Shown in pieces: positions 1-6,796 of a stretch of DNA of 12,134 bases. Under the pieces are notes generated by a model, which had not been told where the DNA came from, did not search any database, and worked only from the letters and a program-made list of their open reading frames with translations. The stretch's first letter is position 1, and each line of letters starts with the position of its first letter. The position numbers were made by a program, and so were the translations under genes. Location: NCBI GenBank assembly GCA_023415275.1, contig JAEZLJ010000037.1:1-12134 (forward strand), in the 5' to 3' direction. The DNA is from Bacteroidota bacterium. Lineage in GTDB: Bacteria; Bacteroidota; Bacteroidia; Chitinophagales; Chitinophagaceae.

Positions 1-69
1 TGGTTTAATCAATGCATACAAGGCCATGAGGAATTAAAAAATTCGAAAGTCATATTTGTTCCTGAAAGA

Positions 70-93
70 AAAAAGCCCTCCAGTGGAGGGCTT
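70..93 (-). terminator. Intrinsic terminator of the PUR-family gene
   Basis: A perfect 9-bp stem (73-81 paired with 85-93, arms AAGCCCTCC / GGAGGGCTT) has a 3-base loop. Read on the minus strand it is followed by a run of six T, then CTTTC. It lies about 20 bases past the stop of the PUR-family gene, so it is a classic factor-independent terminator for that transcript. Confidence 0.9.
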
Positions 94-114
94 AAATATT
101 TCAATATCAATAGA

Positions 115-522
115 TTACCATTTATCAACTTCTTCTGATGAAGCGTTGCTGCTAGGAGAAGGTGCCACATTGGTATTAGGTACTTCCACCTCTGCACCCA
201 CTTCGTCGTTTTCACCTTCCATTCCTTCCACATCATCGTGGTTATAGGCATCAAAATCAAAATCAGGCATTAACTGCGTTTTTACATGGTCAACTGCCTC
301 TGTCAAAGCCTTTATAAACTTGTTGAAATCTTCCTTATAAAGGAAGATCTTGTGCCTGTCATAACCATTATCATTAAAGCGCTTGCGGCTTTCTGTAATG
401 GTTAAATAATAATCATTACCACGTGTAGCCCTTACATCAAAAAAGTAAGTCCTGCGTTTTCCGGCACGGATACGTTTGCTGTAAATGCTTTCCATTTTCT
501 TTTCATTGTTGTCGTACGCCAC
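115..522 (-). CDS. PUR-alpha-like nucleic-acid-binding protein (DUF3276 family)
   Basis: This 135-residue protein belongs to the bacterial PUR family (DUF3276), small proteins with one PUR repeat that bind single-stranded DNA or RNA; BpuR of Borrelia is the best-known member. Residues about 10-81 form the PUR fold, seen in SIYSKRIRAGKRRTYFFDVR (12-31), the YYLTITESRKRF segment (38-49) and KIFLYKEDFNKF (58-69). Residues 84-116 are strongly acidic, and the tail from 117 is rich in Ser, Pro and Asn, probably disordered. Start choice: the frame opens with GTG at 522; an ATG at codon 10 (MESIYSK) is the alternative, and either keeps the whole domain. No Shine-Dalgarno site precedes the GTG. It has its own promoter and terminator, so it is probably monocistronic. 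It acts in the cytoplasm; the target is unknown. Confidence 0.9.
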   Translation of the reverse strand: MAYDNNEKKMESIYSKRIRAGKRRTYFFDVRATRGNDYYLTITESRKRFNDNGYDRHKIFLYKEDFNKFIKALTEAVDHVKTQLMPDFDFDAYNHDDVEGMEGENDEVGAEVEVPNTNVAPSPSSNASSEEVDKW

Positions 523-570
523 AGTTGTAAATTTTTACAGTTTAAATAAAAGGTTTTGGTTTAATGCTCA

Positions 571-601
571 CAAATATAATTATGTTTTTTCAACAGCCAA
601 A
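571..601 (-). promoter_or_regulatory. Consensus Bacteroidota promoter of the PUR-family gene
   Basis: On the minus strand TTTG (601-598) is followed by exactly 19 bases and then TATATTTG (578-571). This matches the Bacteroidota sigma factor consensus TTTG / TAnnTTTG at every defined base. Transcription would start near 564-567, leaving a leader of about 40-45 bases before the GTG at 522. Confidence 0.75.
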
Positions 602-623
602 TTTGCTTAATTATTGCTACGTG

Positions 624-658
624 CAGATTTTACCCCAATTACATAGGGTTAAAATCTG
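624..658 (-). terminator. Hairpin downstream of the ABC exporter, possible terminator
   Basis: CAGATTTTA (624-632) pairs with TAAAATCTG (650-658), and CCC (633-635) extends the stem to GGG (646-648) across a one-base bulge. It lies about 40 bases past the ABC exporter stop and just upstream of the PUR-gene promoter, where a terminator is expected. Neither strand has a good T-run after the stem, so it may only protect the 3' end or assist termination. Confidence 0.45.
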
Positions 659-698
659 AAGAATCTCATTTTCATTAAAGTCACAGTTGGTGGAAATA

Positions 699-2522
699 TT
701 AGCTTTCCTCCTCTCTTAATTGTCTCAGGTACATTTTGTAATAAACACCCCTTTTTTCCAGTAGTTCCTCGTGTGTCCCCACTTCGGCAATAGCCCCTTC
801 CTCCATTACTATTACTTTATCAAAATTTAAAAGACTAAAGATCCTGTGCGTAATCAGGATCGAGGTTTTCCCCTCCAGGTAGGTTTTCAAATTTCCTATG
901 ATCTCCTTTTCCGTCCTGGCATCCACTGCACTAAGGCAATCATCCATGATCAAAATCGGAGCTTCCTTCATTAAAGCTCGTGCAATTGAAATCCTTTGTT
1001 TTTGCCCGCCACTAAGAGTCACTCCCCTTTCCCCTATTTCGGTTTCATATCCCTTTGGAAAACCTTCTATGTCTTTAGCTACTACTGCCAATCTCGCCGC
1101 TTCTTTCACTGCTTCGGATGGTCGTTGCATAGCCCCAAATGCAATATTATTGGCAATAGTATCACTGAAAAGAAAACCATCCTGGGGCACATAGCTGATT
1201 TGCTTTCTCAAGGACAGCAAGTCAAGTTCTTTAATGTCAACACCATCCAGTAAAATCTTACCTTCATTTACATCAAACATCCTCATTAGCAATTGAGCCA
1301 GGGTAGTTTTGCCACTACCAGTTCTCCCTACTACGGCAATTCGCTGCCCTGCCGCTATGTGAAGGCTAAAATGCTTTATAGCATGAATCCCCGTATGGGC
1401 ATAGGTAAAATCTACATTTCTGAATTGTATATCTCCAGTTAATGTCAGCTCCATTTTGGCTTGTTCAATGGGCACTGAGGGATTTGTCTGCAGGAATTCA
1501 TTTAGCCTTTTTTGTGATGCAGATGCCCGCTGGATCATACTGGCAGTCCATCCAATGGCGCTGACCGGAAAAGTGAGCATATTAATATAGATCACAAACT
1601 CCACTATGGTGTCTATTCCTATATCCTTGGTTCCGTTTATGTAATATATGCCGCCAATCATAATAGTCAATAAAGTGCTCAACCCTATTAGTAGCGTCAT
1701 ACTTGGGAAGTAAAGTGCTTCCACTTTTGCCAGGCCCACTGCCTGTTCTTTATATCTTTTGCTGTTCTCTTCAAATTGATGAAACATAGATTCTTCCTGC
1801 ACAAAGGATTTGATCACCCTGATTCCTGAATAAGATTGCTGCGCATTGGTAGTCAGGCTTCCCAATGCCGCCTGCAAAGCCTCACTTTTTCTATGAATAA
1901 TGGTATTTACAAAATAGATGATGAACGCCAATATGGGTAATGGCGCCAGCACATACAAAGTGAGTTCGGGCTGCCGCTTGAACATAAAAAATACACTCAT
2001 GGAAATGAGCGTGACCAGGTTGATCAAATACATTACTGCCGGTCCTGTGAACATTCTCACACGGCTCACATCTTCCGCCATACGGCTCATCAGGTCGCCG
2101 GTACTATGGGTTTTATAGAAGGTAGCATCAAGTGTTTGATATTTTGTAAAGACTTCATTTTTCTGGTCATATTCAATATGCCTGCTCATTACGATTATGG
2201 TCTGCCGCATCAGGAACATGAAGAAGCCTCTTAATAAGGCAAGGACCAAAATAATGATCCCACACAAAACCACTACCTGTATAGGTGAATAGGTCAACCC
2301 TTCTACGTATTCGATGAACCTGGTTACCATCACATCATACACAGCCTTCTTTGCCCTGGGCTGATAACCGGGAAGTGTTCGTTGAGAAAAATCTATGATG
2401 AATCCGGTGATCTGTGGGGCCAGCACACCAAAATAATTGGAAATGACAATGAAGAAAATGCCAACACTCAGCCTCAGCTTATACTTCCAGAAATATTTAT
2501 TTAATGCTTTTAGGTGCTTCAA
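699..2522 (-). CDS. ABC exporter half-transporter (fused permease and ATPase, MdlA/BmrC type)
   Basis: This 607-residue type IV ABC exporter subunit sits in the inner membrane and works as a dimer, moving lipids, drugs or peptides outward; the substrate cannot be read from sequence. The transmembrane domain covers about 15-330, with hydrophobic segments near 18-38, 82-105, 160-181, 187-207, 272-294 and 303-325. The nucleotide-binding domain begins near 362: Walker A GRTGSGKTT (399-407), Q-loop Gln447, signature LSGGQ (503-507), Walker B ILIMDD (523-528), D-loop SAVD (531-534), switch His559. The usual catalytic Glu after Walker B is Asp528, as in the degenerate subunit of heterodimeric exporters such as MdlA and BmrC. 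No partner subunit lies next to it. The frame opens with TTG at 2522, directly after an in-frame TGA; the next Met is residue 65, inside the domain, so TTG is the likely start. The protein is full length. Confidence 0.93.
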   Translation of the reverse strand: MKHLKALNKYFWKYKLRLSVGIFFIVISNYFGVLAPQITGFIIDFSQRTLPGYQPRAKKAVYDVMVTRFIEYVEGLTYSPIQVVVLCGIIILVLALLRGFFMFLMRQTIIVMSRHIEYDQKNEVFTKYQTLDATFYKTHSTGDLMSRMAEDVSRVRMFTGPAVMYLINLVTLISMSVFFMFKRQPELTLYVLAPLPILAFIIYFVNTIIHRKSEALQAALGSLTTNAQQSYSGIRVIKSFVQEESMFHQFEENSKRYKEQAVGLAKVEALYFPSMTLLIGLSTLLTIMIGGIYYINGTKDIGIDTIVEFVIYINMLTFPVSAIGWTASMIQRASASQKRLNEFLQTNPSVPIEQAKMELTLTGDIQFRNVDFTYAHTGIHAIKHFSLHIAAGQRIAVVGRTGSGKTTLAQLLMRMFDVNEGKILLDGVDIKELDLLSLRKQISYVPQDGFLFSDTIANNIAFGAMQRPSEAVKEAARLAVVAKDIEGFPKGYETEIGERGVTLSGGQKQRISIARALMKEAPILIMDDCLSAVDARTEKEIIGNLKTYLEGKTSILITHRIFSLLNFDKVIVMEEGAIAEVGTHEELLEKRGVYYKMYLRQLREEES

Positions 2523-2540
2523 TCAGTTAAATTTGAACAG

Positions 2541-2572
2541 CAAATGTAGAGAACAATATAAAGTTCCATCAA
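2541..2572 (-). promoter_or_regulatory. Probable promoter of the ABC exporter gene
   Basis: On the minus strand TTG (2572-2570) is followed by 21 bases and then TACATTTG (2548-2541), a full match to the TAnnTTTG element of Bacteroidota promoters. Transcription would begin about 12-15 bases before the TTG start codon, giving a very short leader without a Shine-Dalgarno site. Confidence 0.55.
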
Positions 2573-2654
2573 TTACAGTTATTTCTGTTTAGGCATAATA
2601 GGTAAGCTCGACACAGAATAACCATTAATTTTATTAAGTAATAAAGCTGTTATT

Positions 2655-3710
2655 ATGGAAGGCCAGGCAAAATTTGATCGAACAATTGAAGGGAAAAACA
2701 TCTCGTTATATACTTTCAAAAACCAGGTTGGGACTGAACTTCATATTACTAATTACGGCAGCCGCATTGTAAACCTTTCCGTCGCCAGGCCTGGAAAGCC
2801 AAAGGTGGATGTAGTGGTAGGCTTCGACTCTATAGATGGATATTTAAATGCAACTGAGGTTTACCATGGTGCCACCATCGGAAGGTATGCCAACCGGGTA
2901 GCCCTTGGAAAATTTCATATCGGTCAGCAGGATTACCAGCTCGCCATTAATAATCCACCCAATCATTTGCATGGTGGGCCCGATGGTTTCCATTCACGTA
3001 TCTGGGAGGTCACTGATGTTTCTGAGAAAAAAATATCCCTTTCTTATTTATCTGTCGATGGCGAAGAAAACTATCCGGGAAATCTTAAAGTTACTGTTAC
3101 CTACACTTTAACAGACGATAATGAAGTGATCATACATTACGAGGCCGTGTGTGATCAATCCACCATATTGAACCTCACCAACCATTCTTATTTCAATCTA
3201 AACGGCCAGGGCAGCGGCACTATCCTGGGTCATGAACTCTATATCAATGCGGACAGGTTTACGCCCGTTAATGAAACGCTCATTCCTGATGGCACCCTGC
3301 AGCCTGTGAAAGGAACGCCTTTTGATTTTAAAATACCCCATACCATTGGACGTCATATTAATGATGACCACATTCAGTTACAATATGGCAATGGTTATGA
3401 TCACAACTATGTGTTGAATAAAGATGGATTGAACCATGAATTGGCTGCCCGTGTTAAAGGGGATATATCGGGCCTTGTAATGGAAGTATATACAGACCAG
3501 CCAGGCATGCAGTTTTATACCGGCAATTTCATGTCTGGCGAAAACATGATAAAAGGGCATGTGCCAGACCATTTCCGAACCGCATTTTGCCTCGAAACAC
3601 AACATTACCCCGATTCTCCACACCACTCCAACTTTCCCTCCACCCTATATCATCATGGTGAGATCTTCAGATCGACTACTATCTATAAATTTCCGACTAC
3701 CCAGGAATAG
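2655..3710 (+). CDS. galM: Aldose 1-epimerase (mutarotase)
   Basis: This 351-residue GalM interconverts the alpha and beta anomers of galactose and other aldoses, supplying alpha-D-galactose to galactokinase. The conserved family motifs appear in order: GRYANR (76-81, Arg77), NHLHGG (103-108), TNHSYFNL (175-182) carrying the catalytic acid His177, PDGT (211-214), TPFDFK (221-226), YDHNYVL (248-254, Asp249), PGMQFYTGN (283-291) and CLETQHYPD (312-320) carrying the catalytic base Glu314. Length matches the family (about 340-350). There is no signal peptide or lipobox, so it is cytoplasmic, unlike the exported versions many Bacteroidota also carry. The ATG at 2655 places the N-terminal strand correctly; I see no Shine-Dalgarno site. 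It converges on galK, with 83 bases between the two stop codons, which fits shared galactose use although the two genes cannot form one operon. Confidence 0.95.
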   Translation: MEGQAKFDRTIEGKNISLYTFKNQVGTELHITNYGSRIVNLSVARPGKPKVDVVVGFDSIDGYLNATEVYHGATIGRYANRVALGKFHIGQQDYQLAINNPPNHLHGGPDGFHSRIWEVTDVSEKKISLSYLSVDGEENYPGNLKVTVTYTLTDDNEVIIHYEAVCDQSTILNLTNHSYFNLNGQGSGTILGHELYINADRFTPVNETLIPDGTLQPVKGTPFDFKIPHTIGRHINDDHIQLQYGNGYDHNYVLNKDGLNHELAARVKGDISGLVMEVYTDQPGMQFYTGNFMSGENMIKGHVPDHFRTAFCLETQHYPDSPHHSNFPSTLYHHGEIFRSTTIYKFPTTQE

Positions 3711-3793
3711 TATCCAGGAGCTATTATTATTACAAAAAGAGTTTTACATAGGGTTTAATTGCCTGCCTCCTGGTATTTTTATTTTATATACCG

Positions 3794-4954
3794 TTATATT
3801 ATCCGGGATGATCCATCATCGGTTTCGGCAATATAGGCAGTAAGTTCCAGGTTCATATTTTGCTTATAAGCTATGGACAGGGAATCCACTAATTCTTTGA
3901 TGGATGATTCTTTCACTATATTAATGGTACAACCACCAAAACCACCACCCATCATCCTGGCCCCCAGCACATCCGGGTTATTACGGACGGCCTCCACCAG
4001 GAAATCCAGCTCTTTACAACTCACCTCGTACTCTTTACTAAGGCCATCATGCGTTTGATACATCTTTTCACCCAACGACCTGATATCACCTCTTTTCAGG
4101 TCTTCACAAGCCGCCAGCAATCTTTCATTTTCCTCTACCACGTATTTACACCTTTTATATATCACGGGATCTACCTTCGCCACATAATTATCAAGCATGG
4201 ACATAGTAACATCCCTTAAAGATTTTACCTCCGGGTGCTGTGCCTTCACCAGATCAACCCCCGCCTCGCATTGTTGCCTGCGTGTATTGTATTCTGTAGA
4301 GGCCAGGGAATGCTTCACATTGGTATTTAACAAAAGTATCTTGTAGCCTTCCAGCTTTAATGGTTCGTATTCATATTCCATGCTTTGACAGTCAAGCCTG
4401 ATCACATGATCCTTTTTGCCAAACACACTGGCAAATTGGTCCATGATGCCACACATAACCCTCGCAAATTCATGTTCAGCCTTCTGGCCTATAAATGCCA
4501 GGTCCATTTTTTCAATCCCCAATTGAAACAGCTCATTCAGGGCAAAAGCTGTGGCGCATTCCACTGCCGCTGAAGAGGAAAGACCTGAACCAATAGGCAC
4601 ATCACCTTCAATGTTCAGATTGAAGCCTCCAATTTTATACCCCCGCTTTAACAATTGGTCCACTACTCCCAGGATGTAATTGGGCCATTGTTTGTCCGAC
4701 CTTTCTACCGTGGTTAAGGTGCAGGTGTGCTCCTCATGAAATTCTTCAGAGTACAGTTGGATGGTTTCATCCTGTCTTTTGGCAATACCTATATAAACTG
4801 CTTTATCAATGGCGGCAGGCAGCACATACCCGTTATTATAGTCCGTATGCTCTCCAATAATATTAACCCTTCCTGGCGATCGGAAAAGCTTAGGCTCCTC
4901 TTTAAACCTCCCCCGGAACTTTTCCCTGACATCCTTAACAATGGCTTCATTCAT
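3794..4954 (-). CDS. galK: Galactokinase
   Basis: This 386-residue GHMP-family kinase phosphorylates alpha-D-galactose at O1 with ATP, the committed step of the Leloir pathway in the cytoplasm. The galactokinase signature GRVNIIGEHTDYNNGYV spans 28-44 and includes Arg29. The phosphate-binding GHMP motif PIGSGLSSSAA is at 120-130. MDQF (171-174) holds the catalytic base Asp172. The third motif, MMGGGFGGC, is at 334-342. Length matches the family (about 380-390), and the ATG at 4954 gives the usual N-terminus. It converges with galM and diverges from the glycoside hydrolase gene across a 222-base gap. A partial -7 element (GATATTTG, 4987-4980, one mismatch) lies 25 bases upstream, but no suitably spaced -33 element was found. 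galT and galE are not in the window. Confidence 0.97.
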   Translation of the reverse strand: MNEAIVKDVREKFRGRFKEEPKLFRSPGRVNIIGEHTDYNNGYVLPAAIDKAVYIGIAKRQDETIQLYSEEFHEEHTCTLTTVERSDKQWPNYILGVVDQLLKRGYKIGGFNLNIEGDVPIGSGLSSSAAVECATAFALNELFQLGIEKMDLAFIGQKAEHEFARVMCGIMDQFASVFGKKDHVIRLDCQSMEYEYEPLKLEGYKILLLNTNVKHSLASTEYNTRRQQCEAGVDLVKAQHPEVKSLRDVTMSMLDNYVAKVDPVIYKRCKYVVEENERLLAACEDLKRGDIRSLGEKMYQTHDGLSKEYEVSCKELDFLVEAVRNNPDVLGARMMGGGFGGCTINIVKESSIKELVDSLSIAYKQNMNLELTAYIAETDDGSSRII

Positions 4955-5176
4955 AACCTTTCTTTTGCTTAAAATGGTTCAAATATCAGTAATAAATCCA
5001 TACAGGTTGGCAGCGCAAAAAATGGGCAGGTTTTCCTTTATCTGCCTGAATCAGTGTTTCACCGATAAAAAAGAAATTTAGCCGAATTCAAACTTGCATC
5101 TTTTATCCTTTGCAGTTATTTTGAGTCTTAATTCCGATATGTTTTAAAGACGGAAAAATCTAATAACCTATACTTT

Positions 5177-6301
5177 ATGTTAGCCACCAACGTTACCGTG
5201 CCTTTTATTGAGCATGACCCTGAACTGGCCCACCGCTGGCCCGAAGCTAAAGCAAACAAATGGATGGAAGAAAATGGATGGTTGATCGGGTGCAATTTCG
5301 TTCCCAGTAATGCCATAAACCAACTGGAAATGTGGCAGGCCGAAACTTTTGACCCCTTCCGCATTGACCAGGAACTGAGCTTGGCGGCCGACCTCGGATT
5401 TAATACCGTAAGGGTTTTCCTTCATCACCTGTTATGGCAGCAAGACCCCGAAGGATTTATTGCCCGTATTGAAACTTATCTTACCATCGCCCATCGCAAT
5501 GGCATCCGTTCCATGCTGGTATTATTCGATGCCGTTTGGGATCCTTTTCCAAAATTGGGCATTCAGCCTGTGCCCAGGCATAATGTACATAATTCAGGAT
5601 GGGTACAATCTCCTGGCTATGATGTTTTAAACGACCCCACCCAGTATAACAGCCTAAGACAATATGTTCATGGGATCGTTTCCCATTTTGCTTCAGACTC
5701 AAGAGTATTGATCTGGGATCTTTTCAACGAGCCCGACAATATGAACCTGACCAGTTATAAAGATGATGATTATGCTGTGCATAAGGCAGAGCTTTCAATG
5801 GCTTTGCTAAAAAAAACCATCAATTGGGTACGTGAGATCAATCCTTCTCAACCAATTACTATGGCTCCATGGAAGGAAGATTGGAGTTGCGATACCAGGC
5901 TTACAGCTTTGGATAATTACATGTTCACGCATTCTGATATTATAAGTTTCCATTGTTATGATGACGCCAGGCTTACAGAAGAAAAGATCAAACATTTAAA
6001 GCGTTTTGGAAGGCCCCTTCTATGCACCGAATATATGGCAAGGCCTTTTGGCAGCACCTTCCAGGAAATACTTCCAATATTTAAGCAATACAATGTTGGA
6101 GGATACAACTGGGGGCTGGTAGCAGGCAAAACACAGACACATTGCCCATGGGATTCCTGGAGCACCAAATATGAAAATGAACCTGAATTATGGTTTCATG
6201 ACATCTTTCGCGAAAATGGTGAAGCCTATAAACCTGAAGAAGTAGCTTTCATTAAAGAGATAACAAAAATTAAAAGAGAGGAACTTCATAGAGTTGCTTA
6301 A
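5177..6301 (+). CDS. Clan GH-A glycoside hydrolase, GH5/cellulase-like, no signal peptide
   Basis: This 374-residue protein has the (beta/alpha)8 pattern of retaining clan GH-A hydrolases, which cleave beta-linked glycans. The acid/base is expected at Glu185 in IWDLFNEPDN (179-188), preceded by LGFNTVRVF (73-81) and MLVLFDAVWDP (113-123). The nucleophile is expected at Glu285 in LLCTEYMARP (281-290), after SFHCYDD (257-263) and before GGYNWGLVAGKTQT (308-321). Similar Bacteroidota proteins are often labelled 1,4-beta-xylanase or cellulase, but the substrate is not evident. The N-terminus (MLATNVTVPFIEHDPELAHR) has no signal peptide or lipobox, and an in-frame stop lies 48 bases upstream with no alternative start between, so the protein appears cytoplasmic. 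It is a single gene with its own strong terminator, divergent from galK. Confidence 0.85.
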   Translation: MLATNVTVPFIEHDPELAHRWPEAKANKWMEENGWLIGCNFVPSNAINQLEMWQAETFDPFRIDQELSLAADLGFNTVRVFLHHLLWQQDPEGFIARIETYLTIAHRNGIRSMLVLFDAVWDPFPKLGIQPVPRHNVHNSGWVQSPGYDVLNDPTQYNSLRQYVHGIVSHFASDSRVLIWDLFNEPDNMNLTSYKDDDYAVHKAELSMALLKKTINWVREINPSQPITMAPWKEDWSCDTRLTALDNYMFTHSDIISFHCYDDARLTEEKIKHLKRFGRPLLCTEYMARPFGSTFQEILPIFKQYNVGGYNWGLVAGKTQTHCPWDSWSTKYENEPELWFHDIFRENGEAYKPEEVAFIKEITKIKREELHRVA

Positions 6302-6325
6302 TTAGCTTTAACATCAATTTTCTTT

Positions 6326-6355
6326 AAAAGAGTGTTGCAAGGCAACACTCTTTTT
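6326..6355 (+). terminator. Strong intrinsic terminator after the glycoside hydrolase
   Basis: A perfect 13-bp stem (6326-6338 with 6342-6354) has a 3-base loop AAG. The GC-rich core is GAGTGTTGC / GCAACACTC, and the right arm runs into TTTTT. The A-run on the left arm makes it look bidirectional, but only the plus-strand gene ends here, 25 bases upstream. Confidence 0.93.
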
Positions 6356-6535
6356 ATGTATTATCCTCTTCAAAAAAATGGCAACAGGTAAAACAATTAA
6401 TTGGATCAGCTCAATACTGATTATCTATGAAATGATTGACTTTTATTTTTAGCAAAAGGTAAAAACTGAATCTATTTCATACTTTCATTTTACTAGTCAC
6501 AAATAGTTAGATTATTTCGTTTACAATAACAATGA

Positions 6536-6658
6536 ATGAATACAATCACCAGGTACTTGCTTATAGCTATTTTAATGATAAATAAAGCTGTTGTAATCCC
6601 TCACGAAGCTATACCACTCTCTCCTGGTGCGCTTTTTATAAGAAACATTGAAGCTTAA
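6536..6658 (+). CDS. Possible 40-residue peptide with a hydrophobic N-terminus
   Basis: An ATG at 6536 opens 40 codons to TAA at 6656-6658. The N-terminus MNTITRYLLIAILMINKAVV has one basic residue followed by a hydrophobic run, like a short signal or membrane segment; the rest is unremarkable. A small hairpin followed by T5 begins 33 bases after the stop, which would suit a tiny transcription unit. Against it: no Shine-Dalgarno site, no clear promoter, and no recognised homologue. It may be chance, or the remnant of a longer exported protein. Confidence 0.2.
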   Translation: MNTITRYLLIAILMINKAVVIPHEAIPLSPGALFIRNIEA

Positions 6659-6690
6659 CCTATTTTAATCTTTCTCACCTCATCATCTAA

Positions 6691-6714
6691 TAACAGTTCT
6701 TACTGTTAATTTTT
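6691..6714 (+). terminator. Small hairpin with T-run, weak terminator or attenuator
   Basis: TAACAGT (6691-6697) pairs with ACTGTTA (6702-6708) around a 4-base loop, then A and TTTTT (6710-6714). The 7-bp stem is AT-rich, so it would be weak. It could end transcription of the 40-codon ORF upstream, or attenuate transcription entering the glycosyltransferase unit, which begins 82 bases later. Confidence 0.35.
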
Positions 6715-6784
6715 CACCGTGCCAAATCCCGCTTCCATACTGTATTTCCTTTCATCCTGAGGACTATTTTCTACACTTGATTTC

Positions 6785-6790
6785 AGAGGA
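6785..6790 (+). promoter_or_regulatory. Shine-Dalgarno site for the GTG start of the glycosyltransferase
   Basis: AGAGGA, with GAGG at 6786-6789, lies 7 bases before the GTG at 6797. This normal spacing is the main argument for the GTG start over the ATG codons at 6824 and 6854, neither of which has such a site. Confidence 0.45.
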
Positions 6791-6796
6791 TTAAAC

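Larger units (their letters stand above)
6356..6796. other. Intergenic region between the hydrolase terminator and the glycosyltransferase unit
   Basis: AT-rich stretch with no convincing large gene. It contains a 40-codon ORF (6536-6658) and a small hairpin (6691-6714), described separately. A possible promoter for the downstream unit is TACACTTG (6772-6779, one mismatch to TAnnTTTG) with TTTC at 6750-6753, 18 bases upstream; this is weak. A 9-base motif ACTAGTCAC at 6492-6500 recurs at 6845-6853, inside the start region of the glycosyltransferase. No RNA gene or insertion-sequence remnant was recognised. Confidence 0.5.

Noticed and set aside
9..260. 83-codon minus-strand frame overlapping the end of the PUR gene.
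   Set aside because: It is in another frame of the PUR gene and runs through its terminator; no family features.
2626..2633. TAATTTTA upstream of galM as a -7 element.
   Set aside because: Nearly matches TAnnTTTG, but there is no -33 element at a suitable distance.
3714..3773. Inverted repeat CCAGGAG / CTCCTGG between the stops of galM and galK, followed on the plus strand by a T-rich stretch.
   Set aside because: The stem is only 7 bp with a loop of about 46 bases, so it is unlikely to act as an intrinsic terminator.
5017..5046. On the minus strand upstream of galK, GGCAG / CTGCC hairpin followed by a run of six T, like an attenuator.
   Set aside because: The stem is only 5 bp with a 12-base loop, too weak to claim without transcript data.
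5109..5145. TTTG motifs and TATGTTTT upstream of the GH5-like gene as a promoter.
   Set aside because: The -7-like element mismatches, and the two TTTG motifs sit 25 and 14 bases away, outside the normal spacing.
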